Assembly (NCBI GenBank): GCA_946480565.1
Contig: CAMLKR010000141.1
Span: 1-6,056 of the forward strand
DNA length: 6,056 bases
Origin: an uncultured Arenimonas sp.
GTDB lineage: Bacteria > Pseudomonadota > Gammaproteobacteria > Xanthomonadales > Xanthomonadaceae
Reading direction: 5' to 3'
Shown here: in pieces, positions 1 through 5,851 of the stretch
Numbering within the stretch: position 1 is the stretch's first letter
How the letters are laid out: each line of letters begins with the position of its first letter
Position numbers and translations under genes: made by a program
The notes under the pieces: generated by a model
What the model was told of the DNA's origin: nothing
Database searches by the model: none
Seen by the model: only the letters and a program-made list of their open reading frames with translations

Positions 1-231
1 ATCGCCCAGGCGGAGAAGTTCGACCCGGCCGGCAGGTACATCAAGCGCTGGCTGCCGGAGCTGGCGAAGCTGCCGGAGTCGGCGCTGGCGGCGCCCTGGG
101 AGCAGGGCGAGCTCGTGCGGCGGCTCGCGCCCGACTACCCATCCCGTCCCATCGTCGACCTCAAGGCCAGCCGCGAGGCCGCGCTGGCCGCCTATTCGGG
201 CCCCAAGAGCAAGCCGCCGCCCGAGCGTTGA
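1..231 (+). CDS. phrB: Deoxyribodipyrimidine photolyase, C-terminal end (partial)
   Basis: The frame is open from the first base and ends at a TGA at 229-231, giving the last 76 residues of a protein whose start lies left of the window. The stretch AEKFDPAGRYIKRWLPELA (residues 4-22 of the fragment), followed by APW (33-35) and DYPSRPIVD (47-55), is the typical end of the FAD-binding helical domain of class I CPD photolyases and related cryptochromes. In that family the enzyme uses reduced FAD and blue light to split cyclobutane pyrimidine dimers in DNA. The fragment ends with a short Lys/Pro-rich tail (residues 71-76). The catalytic tryptophans and the antenna domain are outside the window, so photolyase versus cryptochrome cannot be settled here; a photolyase is the likelier reading. 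The next gene starts 48 bases downstream on the same strand, so the two could share a transcript. Confidence 0.88.
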   Translation: MAQAEKFDPAGRYIKRWLPELAKLPESALAAPWEQGELVRRLAPDYPSRPIVDLKASREAALAAYSGPKSKPPPER

Positions 232-268
232 CGCCCCCGCGCCGCAGGCGGCATCCTGCCTGCAGACC

Positions 269-276
269 GGGGAGGG
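269..276 (+). promoter_or_regulatory. Ribosome binding site of the acyltransferase gene
   Basis: A purine-rich GGGGAGGG lies just upstream of the ATG at 280. Its GGAG core (271-274) is 5 bases from the start codon. It supports this ATG over the in-frame ATGs further downstream (for example at 316). Confidence 0.7.
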
Positions 277-279
277 CAC

Positions 280-1731
280 ATGGCCGAGGCGCGCACCAGG
301 ATCCGCAAGTCGCCGATGTCGCGGGTGGACACGGCGTGGCTGCGCATGGAGCGGCCCACCAACCTGATGATGATCACCGGCGTGATGATGTTCGAGACGC
401 CGCTGGACATCAAAACCCTGCGCAAGGTCATCGAAACCAAGTTCCTGTCCTATCCGCGCTTCCGGCAGAAGGCGGTGGACACGCCCACCGGCGCCTTCTG
501 GCAGGACGACGCCGACTTCGACCTCGACTGGCACGTGCGGCTGACGGCGCTGCCGGGCCGCGGCGGCAAGAAGGAGCTCGAGCGCCTGACCAGCCAGATG
601 GCCTCGACCCCGCTCGACAAGACCAAGCCGCTCTGGCAGTTCCACCTGGTGGAAAGATACGGCGGCGGCTCCGCCCTGATCTCGCGCATCCACCATTGTT
701 ATGCCGACGGCATCGCCCTGGTGCAGGTGCTGCTCTCGCTCACCGAGATGGGCATCGACGACAAGCGCAAGGCCGCCCTGGCCAAGCGCTGGCTGAAGAA
801 GGAAGAACACGCCCCGGTCGCCAAGCGCGTCGGCGCCATCGACCGCTACATGCAGCTCGGCGGCAAGCTCGTCGAAAAGGGCATGGACATCTACCGGGAC
901 CCGACCCTGGCCGCGGTGCTGGCCAGCGAGGGCGTGGACATCGCCAAGGAAGTAGGCCTGGCCCTGGCGCTGTCGGACGATCCCGAGACCGTGCTCAAGG
1001 GCCGGCTGGGTGTGAGCAAGCGCGTGGCCTGGGCCGAGCCGCTGGCCCTGGACGAGGTGAAGTCGGTCAGCCGCGCCCTGCGCTGCACCGTCAACGACAT
1101 CCTGCTGGCCTCGGCCAGCGGCGCCCTGCGCAGCTACATGCTCGAGCGCGGCGAAACCCTGGACGGCATCACCATCCGCGCCACGGTGCCGGTCAACCTG
1201 CGGCCGCTGGAACACGCCAAGCAGCTGGGCAACCACTTCGGCCTGGTCTTCCTGGACCTGCCGGTGGGCGAGGCCAACCCGATGCGCCGGCTCGAACGCG
1301 TGGCCGAGTGCATGAAGGTACTGCGCAAGTCTCGCCAGGCCGTGGCCACCTTCGGCGCGCTGGCCGCGGTGGGCATGGCGCCGCCGGCGGTGCAGGCCTT
1401 CGCTCTGGAGATGTTCAGCCGCAAGGCCTCGGCGGTGGCCACCAATGTGCCCGGCCCGCAGATGCCGCTGTATTTCGGCGGCAGCAAGATCAAGGACCTG
1501 ATGTTCTGGGTGCCGCAGACCGGATCGATCGGCCTGGGCATCTCGATCCTCAGCTACAACGGCGCCGTGCATTTCGGCCTGATCGCGGACGCCAAGCTGA
1601 TGCCGGACCCGGATTCGGTGATCCGCCGCTTCCGGCCCGAGTTCGAGAAGCTGCTCTACCTGGCCCTGATGGCCAAGTGGGAGGGCGAGTTCTGCGCCGA
1701 GGCGGCCGAGGCACTGCTGGAAGAGCCCTGA
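280..1731 (+). CDS. Wax ester synthase/diacylglycerol acyltransferase (WS/DGAT family)
   Basis: This 483-residue protein has the usual length and layout of bacterial WS/DGAT enzymes. These transfer acyl groups from acyl-CoA to fatty alcohols or diacylglycerol, making wax esters or triacylglycerol at the inner membrane face and lipid-body surface. The N-terminal half carries PLW (117-119) and the catalytic motif HHCYADG (138-144), an intact HHxxxDG with the expected catalytic second His139. The C-terminal half shows VNDILLASASGALR (271-284), TVPVNLRP (302-309), a NHFG stretch (318-321) and TNVPGP (388-393). It ends with the SYNGAVHFGLIAD segment (425-437) typical of the WS/DGAT C-terminal domain (DUF1298). 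No catalytic residue is missing and no signal peptide is evident. A good Shine-Dalgarno supports the ATG at 280. Substrate choice (wax ester versus triacylglycerol) cannot be read from the sequence. The gene lies 48 bases after the photolyase gene, and a 120-base gap separates it from the next gene. Confidence 0.93.
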   Translation: MAEARTRIRKSPMSRVDTAWLRMERPTNLMMITGVMMFETPLDIKTLRKVIETKFLSYPRFRQKAVDTPTGAFWQDDADFDLDWHVRLTALPGRGGKKELERLTSQMASTPLDKTKPLWQFHLVERYGGGSALISRIHHCYADGIALVQVLLSLTEMGIDDKRKAALAKRWLKKEEHAPVAKRVGAIDRYMQLGGKLVEKGMDIYRDPTLAAVLASEGVDIAKEVGLALALSDDPETVLKGRLGVSKRVAWAEPLALDEVKSVSRALRCTVNDILLASASGALRSYMLERGETLDGITIRATVPVNLRPLEHAKQLGNHFGLVFLDLPVGEANPMRRLERVAECMKVLRKSRQAVATFGALAAVGMAPPAVQAFALEMFSRKASAVATNVPGPQMPLYFGGSKIKDLMFWVPQTGSIGLGISILSYNGAVHFGLIADAKLMPDPDSVIRRFRPEFEKLLYLALMAKWEGEFCAEAAEALLEEP

Positions 1732-1760
1732 TCCGGCGCCGCGGCGGACCGGCCCATGGT

Positions 1761-1783
1761 CGGGACAGTGATTCCCTGTTCCG
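1761..1783 (+). other. Inverted repeat in the gap after the acyltransferase gene
   Basis: An 8-bp stem, CGGGACAG (1761-1768) with CTGTTCCG (1776-1783), encloses a 7-base loop and contains one G-U pair. It lies 30 bases after the acyltransferase stop in the 120-base gap (1732-1851). No T-run follows, so it is at best a weak terminator or an mRNA-end stabiliser. Nothing else recognisable was seen in this gap. Confidence 0.3.
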
Positions 1784-1851
1784 GGGGATCCTCGGCGGGC
1801 CCGACCTGATCTAGTCTGTGCAGCACCGCCGCACCGGCTGCCTAGGTCTAC

Positions 1852-2769
1852 ATGGACACGCTGCTCGCCCTGATCGCCACCTACGGCCTGCTGGTCGTGT
1901 TCGTGGCCGTGTTCCTGGACCAGGGCGGCCTGCCGGTGCCGGCCTACCCGCCGGTCATCGTCACGGCGGCATTGGCGGTCGACGCGGGCGGCTCGGTCTG
2001 GCCCATCCTCGCGATCGCCACGCTGGCGGCGGTGCTCGCCGACGTGATCTGGTTCTTCGGCGGGCGGCGGTTCGGCGTCGCCCTGCTGAGGTTGATGTGC
2101 CGGCTGTCGCTGTCGCCGGATTCCTGCGTCACCATGACCCGCGACATCTACACGCGCTGGGGCGCGCCGTCGCTGATCGGCGCCAAGTTCGTGCCGGGCT
2201 TCGCCGCGGTCGCGACCACCCTGGCCGGCGAGAACCGGACGAAATTCGCCAGTTTCCTGTTTTTCGACGCGCTGGGCGCGCTGCTCTGGGCCGGCGGCGC
2301 CGTGCTGCTGGGCGCGATCTTCCACGAGGCGGTCAACGAGGTGCTGCTGCGGCTGGAAGAGTTCGGGCGCTGGGGCCTGCCGATCCTGTTCGGCGTGATC
2401 GCGGCCTTTGTCGCCTGGAAATGGTGGCAGCGTCGGCGGTTCCTGAAGGAGATCGAGATGGCGCGCATCTCGGTGCCCGAGCTGCATGATCTGATCGCCC
2501 AGGGCCGCGGCCCGCTGATCCTGGACGTGCGCTCCGAGAAGCAGCGCGCCGAGGGCTGGATTCCCGGCGCGCGTTTCGTCGCCAACCTGGCCGAGGCCGA
2601 GCTGGAGCCGCATGACGAGGTGATCGTCTACTGCGACTGCCCGAACGAGGCTTCGGCCGCGATCCTGGCCAAGCAGCTGCGCGCCCGCGGCTTCGGCCGC
2701 GTACGCCCGCTGGCCGGCGGCTTCCACGCCTGGATGAGCGAAGGCCACGAGGTGGCGCGCGAAGCCTGA
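1852..2769 (+). CDS. DedA-family membrane protein fused to a C-terminal rhodanese domain
   Basis: This 305-residue protein has two parts. Residues 1-195 form a DedA/SNARE-associated-type polytopic membrane domain, with hydrophobic spans near 4-22, 33-47, 50-70, 136-156 and 174-192. It has the LPVPAYPP segment (27-34), an acidic D64 in LADVIWFFGGRRFG, and a re-entrant-like GAKFVPG...TLAGE stretch (110-127). A basic linker (WWQRRRF, 191-197) then leads to a rhodanese domain (about 206-303). This domain has LDVRSE (224-229), IPGA (237-240), the active-site loop VYCDCPNEAS (259-268, likely nucleophile Cys261) and LAGGFHAW (287-294). DedA proteins act in membrane lipid flipping and envelope homeostasis; rhodaneses carry persulfide sulfur. 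The fusion suggests sulfur transfer or redox sensing tethered to the inner membrane, but its true role is unknown. The usual DedA arginines in the G-R-F-x-P-x-x-R motif are replaced (Lys112 and Ala119). The ATG at 1852 has only a weak upstream TAGG (1843-1846). Confidence 0.9.
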   Translation: MDTLLALIATYGLLVVFVAVFLDQGGLPVPAYPPVIVTAALAVDAGGSVWPILAIATLAAVLADVIWFFGGRRFGVALLRLMCRLSLSPDSCVTMTRDIYTRWGAPSLIGAKFVPGFAAVATTLAGENRTKFASFLFFDALGALLWAGGAVLLGAIFHEAVNEVLLRLEEFGRWGLPILFGVIAAFVAWKWWQRRRFLKEIEMARISVPELHDLIAQGRGPLILDVRSEKQRAEGWIPGARFVANLAEAELEPHDEVIVYCDCPNEASAAILAKQLRARGFGRVRPLAGGFHAWMSEGHEVAREA

Positions 2770-2798
2770 GACCCAACCGGGGCTGAACACGGGCTTGG

Positions 2799-2835
2799 CT
2801 TCGCGCCTCTTCGCGCCCACTTAGCGTCTCTGTGG
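2799..2835 (+). repeat. Degenerate tandem intergenic repeat (CTTCGCGCC-type)
   Basis: Three imperfect copies of a 9-base word follow one another in the gap between the DedA-rhodanese and msrA genes. They are CTTCGCGCC at 2799-2807, an identical copy at 2809-2817, and CTTAGCGTC at 2820-2828, then TCTGTGG. The spacing is 10 and then 11 bases. On the other strand it reads as a CCACAGAGACGC-like string. This resembles short, degenerate intergenic elements that I recall from many high-GC bacterial genomes, but I cannot verify a match. It lies outside both genes and has no coding role. Confidence 0.5.
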
Positions 2836-2856
2836 GGATAGTTGATCCCCCGACCC

Positions 2857-2860
2857 GGAG
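2857..2860 (+). promoter_or_regulatory. Ribosome binding site deciding the msrA start
   Basis: GGAG lies 7 bases before the ATG at 2868. An in-frame GTG at 2832 lacks such a site and would add 12 residues with no family resemblance, so the ATG is preferred. Confidence 0.7.
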
Positions 2861-2867
2861 AGCGTGC

Positions 2868-3494
2868 ATGTCCAATCCCGTCTGCGAACTGCCCGGCCTG
2901 GGCCTGCGCGTCGCCCCGGACCAGGTGCCCGACCCCACGCTTGACCTTGTTCCCGCCGAAGAGCGCGGCGAGGCGGTGCTGGCCGGCGGCTGCTTCTGGT
3001 GCACCGAAGCCGTGTTCCGGCGCCTGGACGGCGTCGATGAGGTGCAGCCCGGGTATGCCGGCGGCAGCGCCGACACCGCGGACTACAGGGAGGTCTGCAG
3101 CGGCGACACCGGCCACGCCGAGGTGATCCGCATCACCTACGACCCGGCCCGCATCAGCTATGGCCAGTTGCTCAAGGTCTTCTTCGCGGTCGCGCACGAC
3201 CCGACCCAGAAGGACCGGCAGGGCAACGACGTCGGCACCCAGTACCGTTCCGCCATATTCCCGGTGGACGAGGCCCAGCGCCGGGTCGCGCGCGCCTACA
3301 TGGACCAGCTTGCGGACGCGGCCGTATTCGCTTCGCCGCTCGCGACCACGATCGAGCCGCTCGAGGCGTTTTTCGTCGCCGAGGCCTACCACCACGACTA
3401 CGCGGCGAAAAACCCGGGCCAGCCCTACATCCGCTTCGTCTCGCTGCCGAAGGTCGAAAAACTCGAACACGCCTTCCCGGACAAGCTGCGGTAA
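2868..3494 (+). CDS. msrA: Peptide methionine-S-sulfoxide reductase MsrA
   Basis: This 208-residue enzyme reduces the S-epimer of methionine sulfoxide in proteins and free methionine, normally recharged by thioredoxin. The active-site motif is AGGCFWCTEAVF (39-50), with catalytic Cys42 and a second cysteine at 45 where E. coli MsrA has glycine. Further signatures are GYAGG (62-66), CSGDTGHAEV (77-86), the block AHDPTQKDRQGNDVGTQYRS (109-128) and the AEAYHHDY segment (171-178), all strongly conserved in MsrA. An N-terminal extension of about 35 residues precedes the core and has no obvious signal peptide, so a cytoplasmic enzyme is likely. The C-terminal tail has no cysteine pair, so resolving must involve Cys45 or another cysteine (Cys6 and Cys77 are the only others) or go directly to the reductant. 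No msrB lies next to it. The GST gene starts 79 bases downstream. Confidence 0.96.
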   Translation: MSNPVCELPGLGLRVAPDQVPDPTLDLVPAEERGEAVLAGGCFWCTEAVFRRLDGVDEVQPGYAGGSADTADYREVCSGDTGHAEVIRITYDPARISYGQLLKVFFAVAHDPTQKDRQGNDVGTQYRSAIFPVDEAQRRVARAYMDQLADAAVFASPLATTIEPLEAFFVAEAYHHDYAAKNPGQPYIRFVSLPKVEKLEHAFPDKLR

Positions 3495-3563
3495 CACATC
3501 GTTGCAGCCGCGGGGCTTGGGCGTCCGCGCCTCGGCGTCCACTGTTGCCCGACCCATCGACCT

Positions 3564-3568
3564 GGAGA
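3564..3568 (+). promoter_or_regulatory. Ribosome binding site of the GST gene with GTG start
   Basis: GGAGA lies 5 bases before GTG at 3574. It supports this GTG as the start, matching the N-terminal KLYSMTGTCSLS of the glutathione transferase family, where residue 1 aligns with the usual Met. Confidence 0.7.
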
Positions 3569-3573
3569 CATCC

Positions 3574-4188
3574 GTGAAGCTCTATTCCATGACCGGCACC
3601 TGCTCGCTGTCCCCGCACATCGCCCTGCGCGAGGCCGGGCTGGACTTCGAGCTGGTCAAGGTCGGCCGCGACAAGAAGACCGAACACGGGCAGGACTACC
3701 TGGCCATCAATCCCTACGGCTACGTGCCGGCGCTGCAGCTCGACGACGGCACCGTGCTGCTCGAAGGCCCGGCCATCGTCCAGTACATCGCCGACCTGAA
3801 GCCGGAGTCAGGCCTGGCGCCGGCCAACGGCACCCTGGACCGCTACCGCCTGCAGTCGGCGCTGACCTTCATCAACGGCGAGATCCACAAGCTGATCAGC
3901 AACCTGTTCAACCCGTCCCTGGCCGACGACGCCCGCGAGGCGGTGCTGGCCAAGCTGGACCTGCGCCTGACCCAGTTCAGCGCCCAGCTCGGCGACCGCG
4001 AATGGATCGTCGGCGACCGCTTCACCGTCGCCGACGGCTACCTCTACGTCGTGCTGAGCTGGCTGGCCGGCTTCAAGATCGACCTGGCCAAATGGCCGGC
4101 GATGGCGGCGCACCACGCCCGCGTCGCCGCGCGCCCCGCGGTGCAGGCGGCGCGCCAGGCCGAGAAGGGCGCCGGCAAGAACGCCTGA
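3574..4188 (+). CDS. gstA: Glutathione S-transferase, beta class (GstA-like)
   Basis: This 204-residue cytosolic protein has the length and layout of bacterial beta-class GSTs such as E. coli GstA, which bind glutathione and conjugate or reduce electrophiles and peroxides. The thioredoxin-fold half (1-80) has the beta-class Cys10 in TGTCSLSPHIALRE, INPYGYVPAL (45-54, cis-Pro52) and LLEGPAIVQYIAD (62-74), where Glu64 and the adjacent residue contact the glutathione gamma-glutamyl group. The helical half has EIHKLI (103-108) with His105 at the position of the active-site His106 of E. coli GST, and the N-capping segment RFTVADGYLYVVLSW (149-163). The start is GTG, backed by a good Shine-Dalgarno; no in-frame ATG lies nearby upstream. 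The natural substrate is unknown. It follows msrA by 79 bases and is closed by a strong terminator, so the two may form a small redox-defence unit. Confidence 0.93.
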   Translation: MKLYSMTGTCSLSPHIALREAGLDFELVKVGRDKKTEHGQDYLAINPYGYVPALQLDDGTVLLEGPAIVQYIADLKPESGLAPANGTLDRYRLQSALTFINGEIHKLISNLFNPSLADDAREAVLAKLDLRLTQFSAQLGDREWIVGDRFTVADGYLYVVLSWLAGFKIDLAKWPAMAAHHARVAARPAVQAARQAEKGAGKNA

Positions 4189-4212
4189 GTTTCCGGCCGC
4201 AGGGAAGCGGGA

Positions 4213-4242
4213 GAGGCCGCCTTCGGGCGGCCTCGTTGTTTG
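4213..4242 (+). terminator. Rho-independent terminator after the GST gene
   Basis: A perfect 9-bp stem, GAGGCCGCC (4213-4221) with GGCGGCCTC (4226-4234), is closed by a TTCG tetraloop and followed by a GTTGTTTG tail rich in T. It lies 25 bases after the GST stop and 10 bases before the convergent speB stop. The tail orientation favours the plus-strand transcript; on the minus strand no T-run follows, though the stem could still slow transcription from speB. Confidence 0.88.
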
Positions 4243-4252
4243 CGGCGTGGCC

Positions 4253-5224
4253 TCAGCTACGGTTGGCGCGCGAATAGGCCAGCGCCGCCAGCAGCTCCTG
4301 CGCCACCGACGCGCCGGCCAGGGCGGTGATCTCGCCATGGTCGAAGGGCGGGCTGACCTCGACCACGTCCATGCCGACGATGTCCAGCCCGGCGAGGCCG
4401 CGCACCAGGCGCAGCGCCTCGTGCGTGCTGAAACCGCCGACCACCGGCGTGCCGGTGCCGGGCGCGAAGGCCGGGTCCAGGAAGTCGACGTCGAAGCTGA
4501 CGTAACACTTCGAAGTGCCCACGCGGTCGTGGATGGCCGCGATGGCGGCCTCCAGGCCGGCGCCGTGCAGCTCGCGGGCGTCGATGACGCGGAAGCCATG
4601 GGTCTCGGCGTTGAAGGTGCGCATGCCCAGCTGGATCGAGCGGGACGGGTCCACGTAACCCAGCCGCGCGGCGTGGAAGAACATGGTGCCGTGGTCGATG
4701 CGCCCGTCCTCGTCGCGCCAGGTGTCGCTGTGGGCGTCGAAATGCACCAGGGCCAGCGGCCCGTGCATGGCATGCAGCGCGCGCAGGATCGGGAAGCTGA
4801 TGAAGTGGTCGCCGCCCAGGCTCAGCGGCACCACGCCGCCGGCGAGCAGGCCGGCGTAGGCGGTGGTGATGGCGTCGGGCGCGTCCTGCGGCCGGCCGGA
4901 ATCGAAGTACACGTCGCCCCAGTCGACCACGTGCAGGCGGTCCAGCGGATCGAAATCCCAGGCATAGGGCGGGCACCAGGCCAGCGAGGCGGAGGCGGCG
5001 CGGATCGCGCGCGGGCCCAGCCGCGTGCCGGGGCGATTGGTCGTGGCGAGGTCGAAGGGCACGCCGACCACGGCGACGTCCACGCCGTCCAGGTCCTTGC
5101 TGTAGCGGCGGCGCAGGAAACTCAGCGCGCCCGAATAGGTCGGCTCGGCCTGGCTGCCGTAGGGCGTGGCCCGGGTGAAGGCGAGGTCGGTGGTGCCGGT
5201 GGCGGGCGATTTTTCGGTGGACAT
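4253..5224 (-). CDS. speB: Agmatinase (ureohydrolase family)
   Basis: This 323-residue protein belongs to the arginase/agmatinase superfamily, dinuclear manganese enzymes that cleave a guanidino group to an amine and urea. All six metal ligands are present: His140 in GGDHF, Asp163, His165 and Asp167 in HFDAHSDTW, and Asp245 and Asp247 in SFDVDFLDPAFAPGTGTP. Similarity to E. coli SpeB extends well beyond the motifs: IDHGTMFFHA (176-185), GGFSTHEALRLVRGL (263-277) and DIVGMDVVEVSPPFD (281-295). Agmatine to putrescine plus urea is therefore the best guess, though guanidinobutyrase or guanidinopropionase paralogs share these motifs. It is about 15 residues longer than E. coli SpeB, mainly at the N terminus. 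The ATG at 5224 is preceded by GGGAG (complement of 5231-5235) at 6 bases. The frame stays open further upstream, but that part is low-complexity Arg-rich shadow coding opposite the next gene. It is last in a minus-strand group after the small exported gene. Confidence 0.93.
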   Translation of the reverse strand: MSTEKSPATGTTDLAFTRATPYGSQAEPTYSGALSFLRRRYSKDLDGVDVAVVGVPFDLATTNRPGTRLGPRAIRAASASLAWCPPYAWDFDPLDRLHVVDWGDVYFDSGRPQDAPDAITTAYAGLLAGGVVPLSLGGDHFISFPILRALHAMHGPLALVHFDAHSDTWRDEDGRIDHGTMFFHAARLGYVDPSRSIQLGMRTFNAETHGFRVIDARELHGAGLEAAIAAIHDRVGTSKCYVSFDVDFLDPAFAPGTGTPVVGGFSTHEALRLVRGLAGLDIVGMDVVEVSPPFDHGEITALAGASVAQELLAALAYSRANRS

Positions 5225-5230
5225 GCGGGG

Positions 5231-5235
5231 CTCCC
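5231..5235 (-). promoter_or_regulatory. Ribosome binding site deciding the speB start
   Basis: On the minus strand GGGAG stands 6 bases before the ATG at 5224-5222. This fixes the start at the MSTEKS N terminus and excludes the long open upstream extension of the same frame. Confidence 0.7.
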
Positions 5236-5247
5236 GTCGGAAGTCCG

Positions 5248-5283
5248 CTCGTCGTTCCTGCCGCGAGGCATCGCCGGGACGAG
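5248..5283 (-). other. Imperfect stem-loop in the gap before speB
   Basis: In the 80-base gap between the exported gene and speB, CTCGTC (5248-5253) pairs with GACGAG (5278-5283), and an inner TGCC (5259-5262) pairs with GGCA (5267-5270) around a 4-base loop. The two stems are joined by unequal unpaired stretches. It has no T-tail and matches no riboswitch class that I recognise, so it could be a weak processing or attenuation element, or chance in GC-rich DNA. Confidence 0.25.
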
Positions 5284-5304
5284 GGTCACCGGTCTGGCAA
5301 GGTC

Positions 5305-5841
5305 TCAGTCGCCGGAGGCGCGGTCTCCGTGGGCCCTGAGGTTCGCGCGCAGCGAGCCCCGGTTGCCGTGGGCGAAGCCTGCGCGGTAGTTCACGTCGTC
5401 GATCCGCCAGCCGCCATCCTCCTTCACCACCACGAACTCGTCGTACCAGAGCACGTCGGGGCTGGCGACGGTGTCGACCATGTCGACGCGGATCACGCAG
5501 CGTGCATCCGGGCAGCCGCCGAGCGGCAGCACGATCGCGTAGGCGGTGAAGGGCTCGGCGCCGGAGGAATGGAACAGCGGGCCTTCGATCCACGGCGGCT
5601 TTTCGTCCGGGTGGCGGGCGATGAAGTCTTCCTGCTCCTGGCGGGCGCGGGCCATCGCATCGTTCAGGGCCTGGCTGAGGAAGGGCGCGATCGCCGTGGC
5701 CTTTTCGCCGGTCGGCAGGCCCGACTGGTTGCCGTGGGAGTCTAGGAAGCTGCGCAGCAGTTTCGCAGGGTTTCCGGCCGCCGCCGCGGGCAGCGCCGAG
5801 GCCAGCAGCAGGGCGAAGAGCAGGGTGCGGGGAGTCGGCAT
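5305..5841 (-). CDS. Small exported protein, DUF3828-like
   Basis: This 178-residue protein begins with a clear signal peptide: basic MPTPR, a hydrophobic stretch (about 7-19) and an Ala-rich cleavage site near residues 20-22, followed by GNPAKLL. No lipobox cysteine is present, so a soluble periplasmic protein is likely. The mature part has an early helical region with a Gln/Glu-rich stretch (58-74), then KPPWIEGPLF (81-90). It ends with beta-rich segments including CPDARCVIRVDMVD (110-123), YDEFVVVKEDGGWRIDDVNYR (133-153, key Trp145 and Asp148-149). The pattern resembles DUF3828-type proteins of unknown function, recalled rather than searched. Its only two cysteines, Cys110 and Cys115, are close enough to form a disulfide. 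Two starts are possible: ATG 5853, which overlaps the mmsA stop as ATGA, and ATG 5841, which has GAGG 6 bases upstream and is chosen here. Either way the gene looks translationally coupled to mmsA. The function is not known. Confidence 0.8.
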   Translation of the reverse strand: MPTPRTLLFALLLASALPAAAAGNPAKLLRSFLDSHGNQSGLPTGEKATAIAPFLSQALNDAMARARQEQEDFIARHPDEKPPWIEGPLFHSSGAEPFTAYAIVLPLGGCPDARCVIRVDMVDTVASPDVLWYDEFVVVKEDGGWRIDDVNYRAGFAHGNRGSLRANLRAHGDRASGD

Positions 5842-5847
5842 GCGGGG

Positions 5848-5851
5848 CCTC
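5848..5851 (-). promoter_or_regulatory. Ribosome binding site for the exported protein start at 5841
   Basis: On the minus strand GAGG overlaps the end of mmsA and lies 6 bases before the ATG at 5841-5839. The alternative ATG at 5853-5851, which overlaps the mmsA stop as ATGA, has no clear site of its own but could be used by re-initiating ribosomes. Confidence 0.5.

Noticed and set aside
228..1814. A 528-codon plus-strand frame overlapping the acyltransferase in another frame
   Set aside because: Its translation is Arg/Gly/Ala/Pro-rich low complexity with no recognisable motif, while the overlapping frame carries all WS/DGAT motifs. It is a GC-bias shadow.
1732..1851. Promoter for the DedA-rhodanese gene
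   Set aside because: TAGTCT at 1812-1817 was considered as a -10 element, but no credible -35 element stands at suitable distance, so no promoter is called.
2761..2802. GAAGCC / GGCTTC inverted pair after the DedA-rhodanese stop as a terminator
   Set aside because: The arms are about 30 bases apart, only 6 bp long, and no T-run follows.
2832..2867. Upstream GTG start for msrA, adding 12 residues
   Set aside because: It lies within the intergenic repeat, lacks a Shine-Dalgarno, and the ATG at 2868 has GGAG at ideal spacing.
2628..3557. A 309-codon minus-strand frame opposite msrA and the rhodanese end
   Set aside because: It spans two real plus-strand genes and the intergenic repeat; it has no motif and no plausible ribosome binding site was noted.
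3495..3573. Direct GGCGTCC repeats between msrA and gst
   Set aside because: Two 7-base copies in GC-rich DNA with no further structure are within chance.
3808..4773. A 321-codon minus-strand frame across the GST gene, terminator and speB end
   Set aside because: It runs through the strong terminator and two well-recognised genes, and its translation is low complexity.
4247..5389. A 380-codon plus-strand frame opposite speB
   Set aside because: It is the antisense shadow of speB, with Ala/Gly/Val/Arg-rich translation and no family signature.
5225..5593. Upstream extension of the speB frame by 123 codons
   Set aside because: The added part is Arg-rich and antisense-frame overlap of the exported protein gene; ureohydrolases do not carry such an extension and the ATG at 5224 has a good ribosome binding site.
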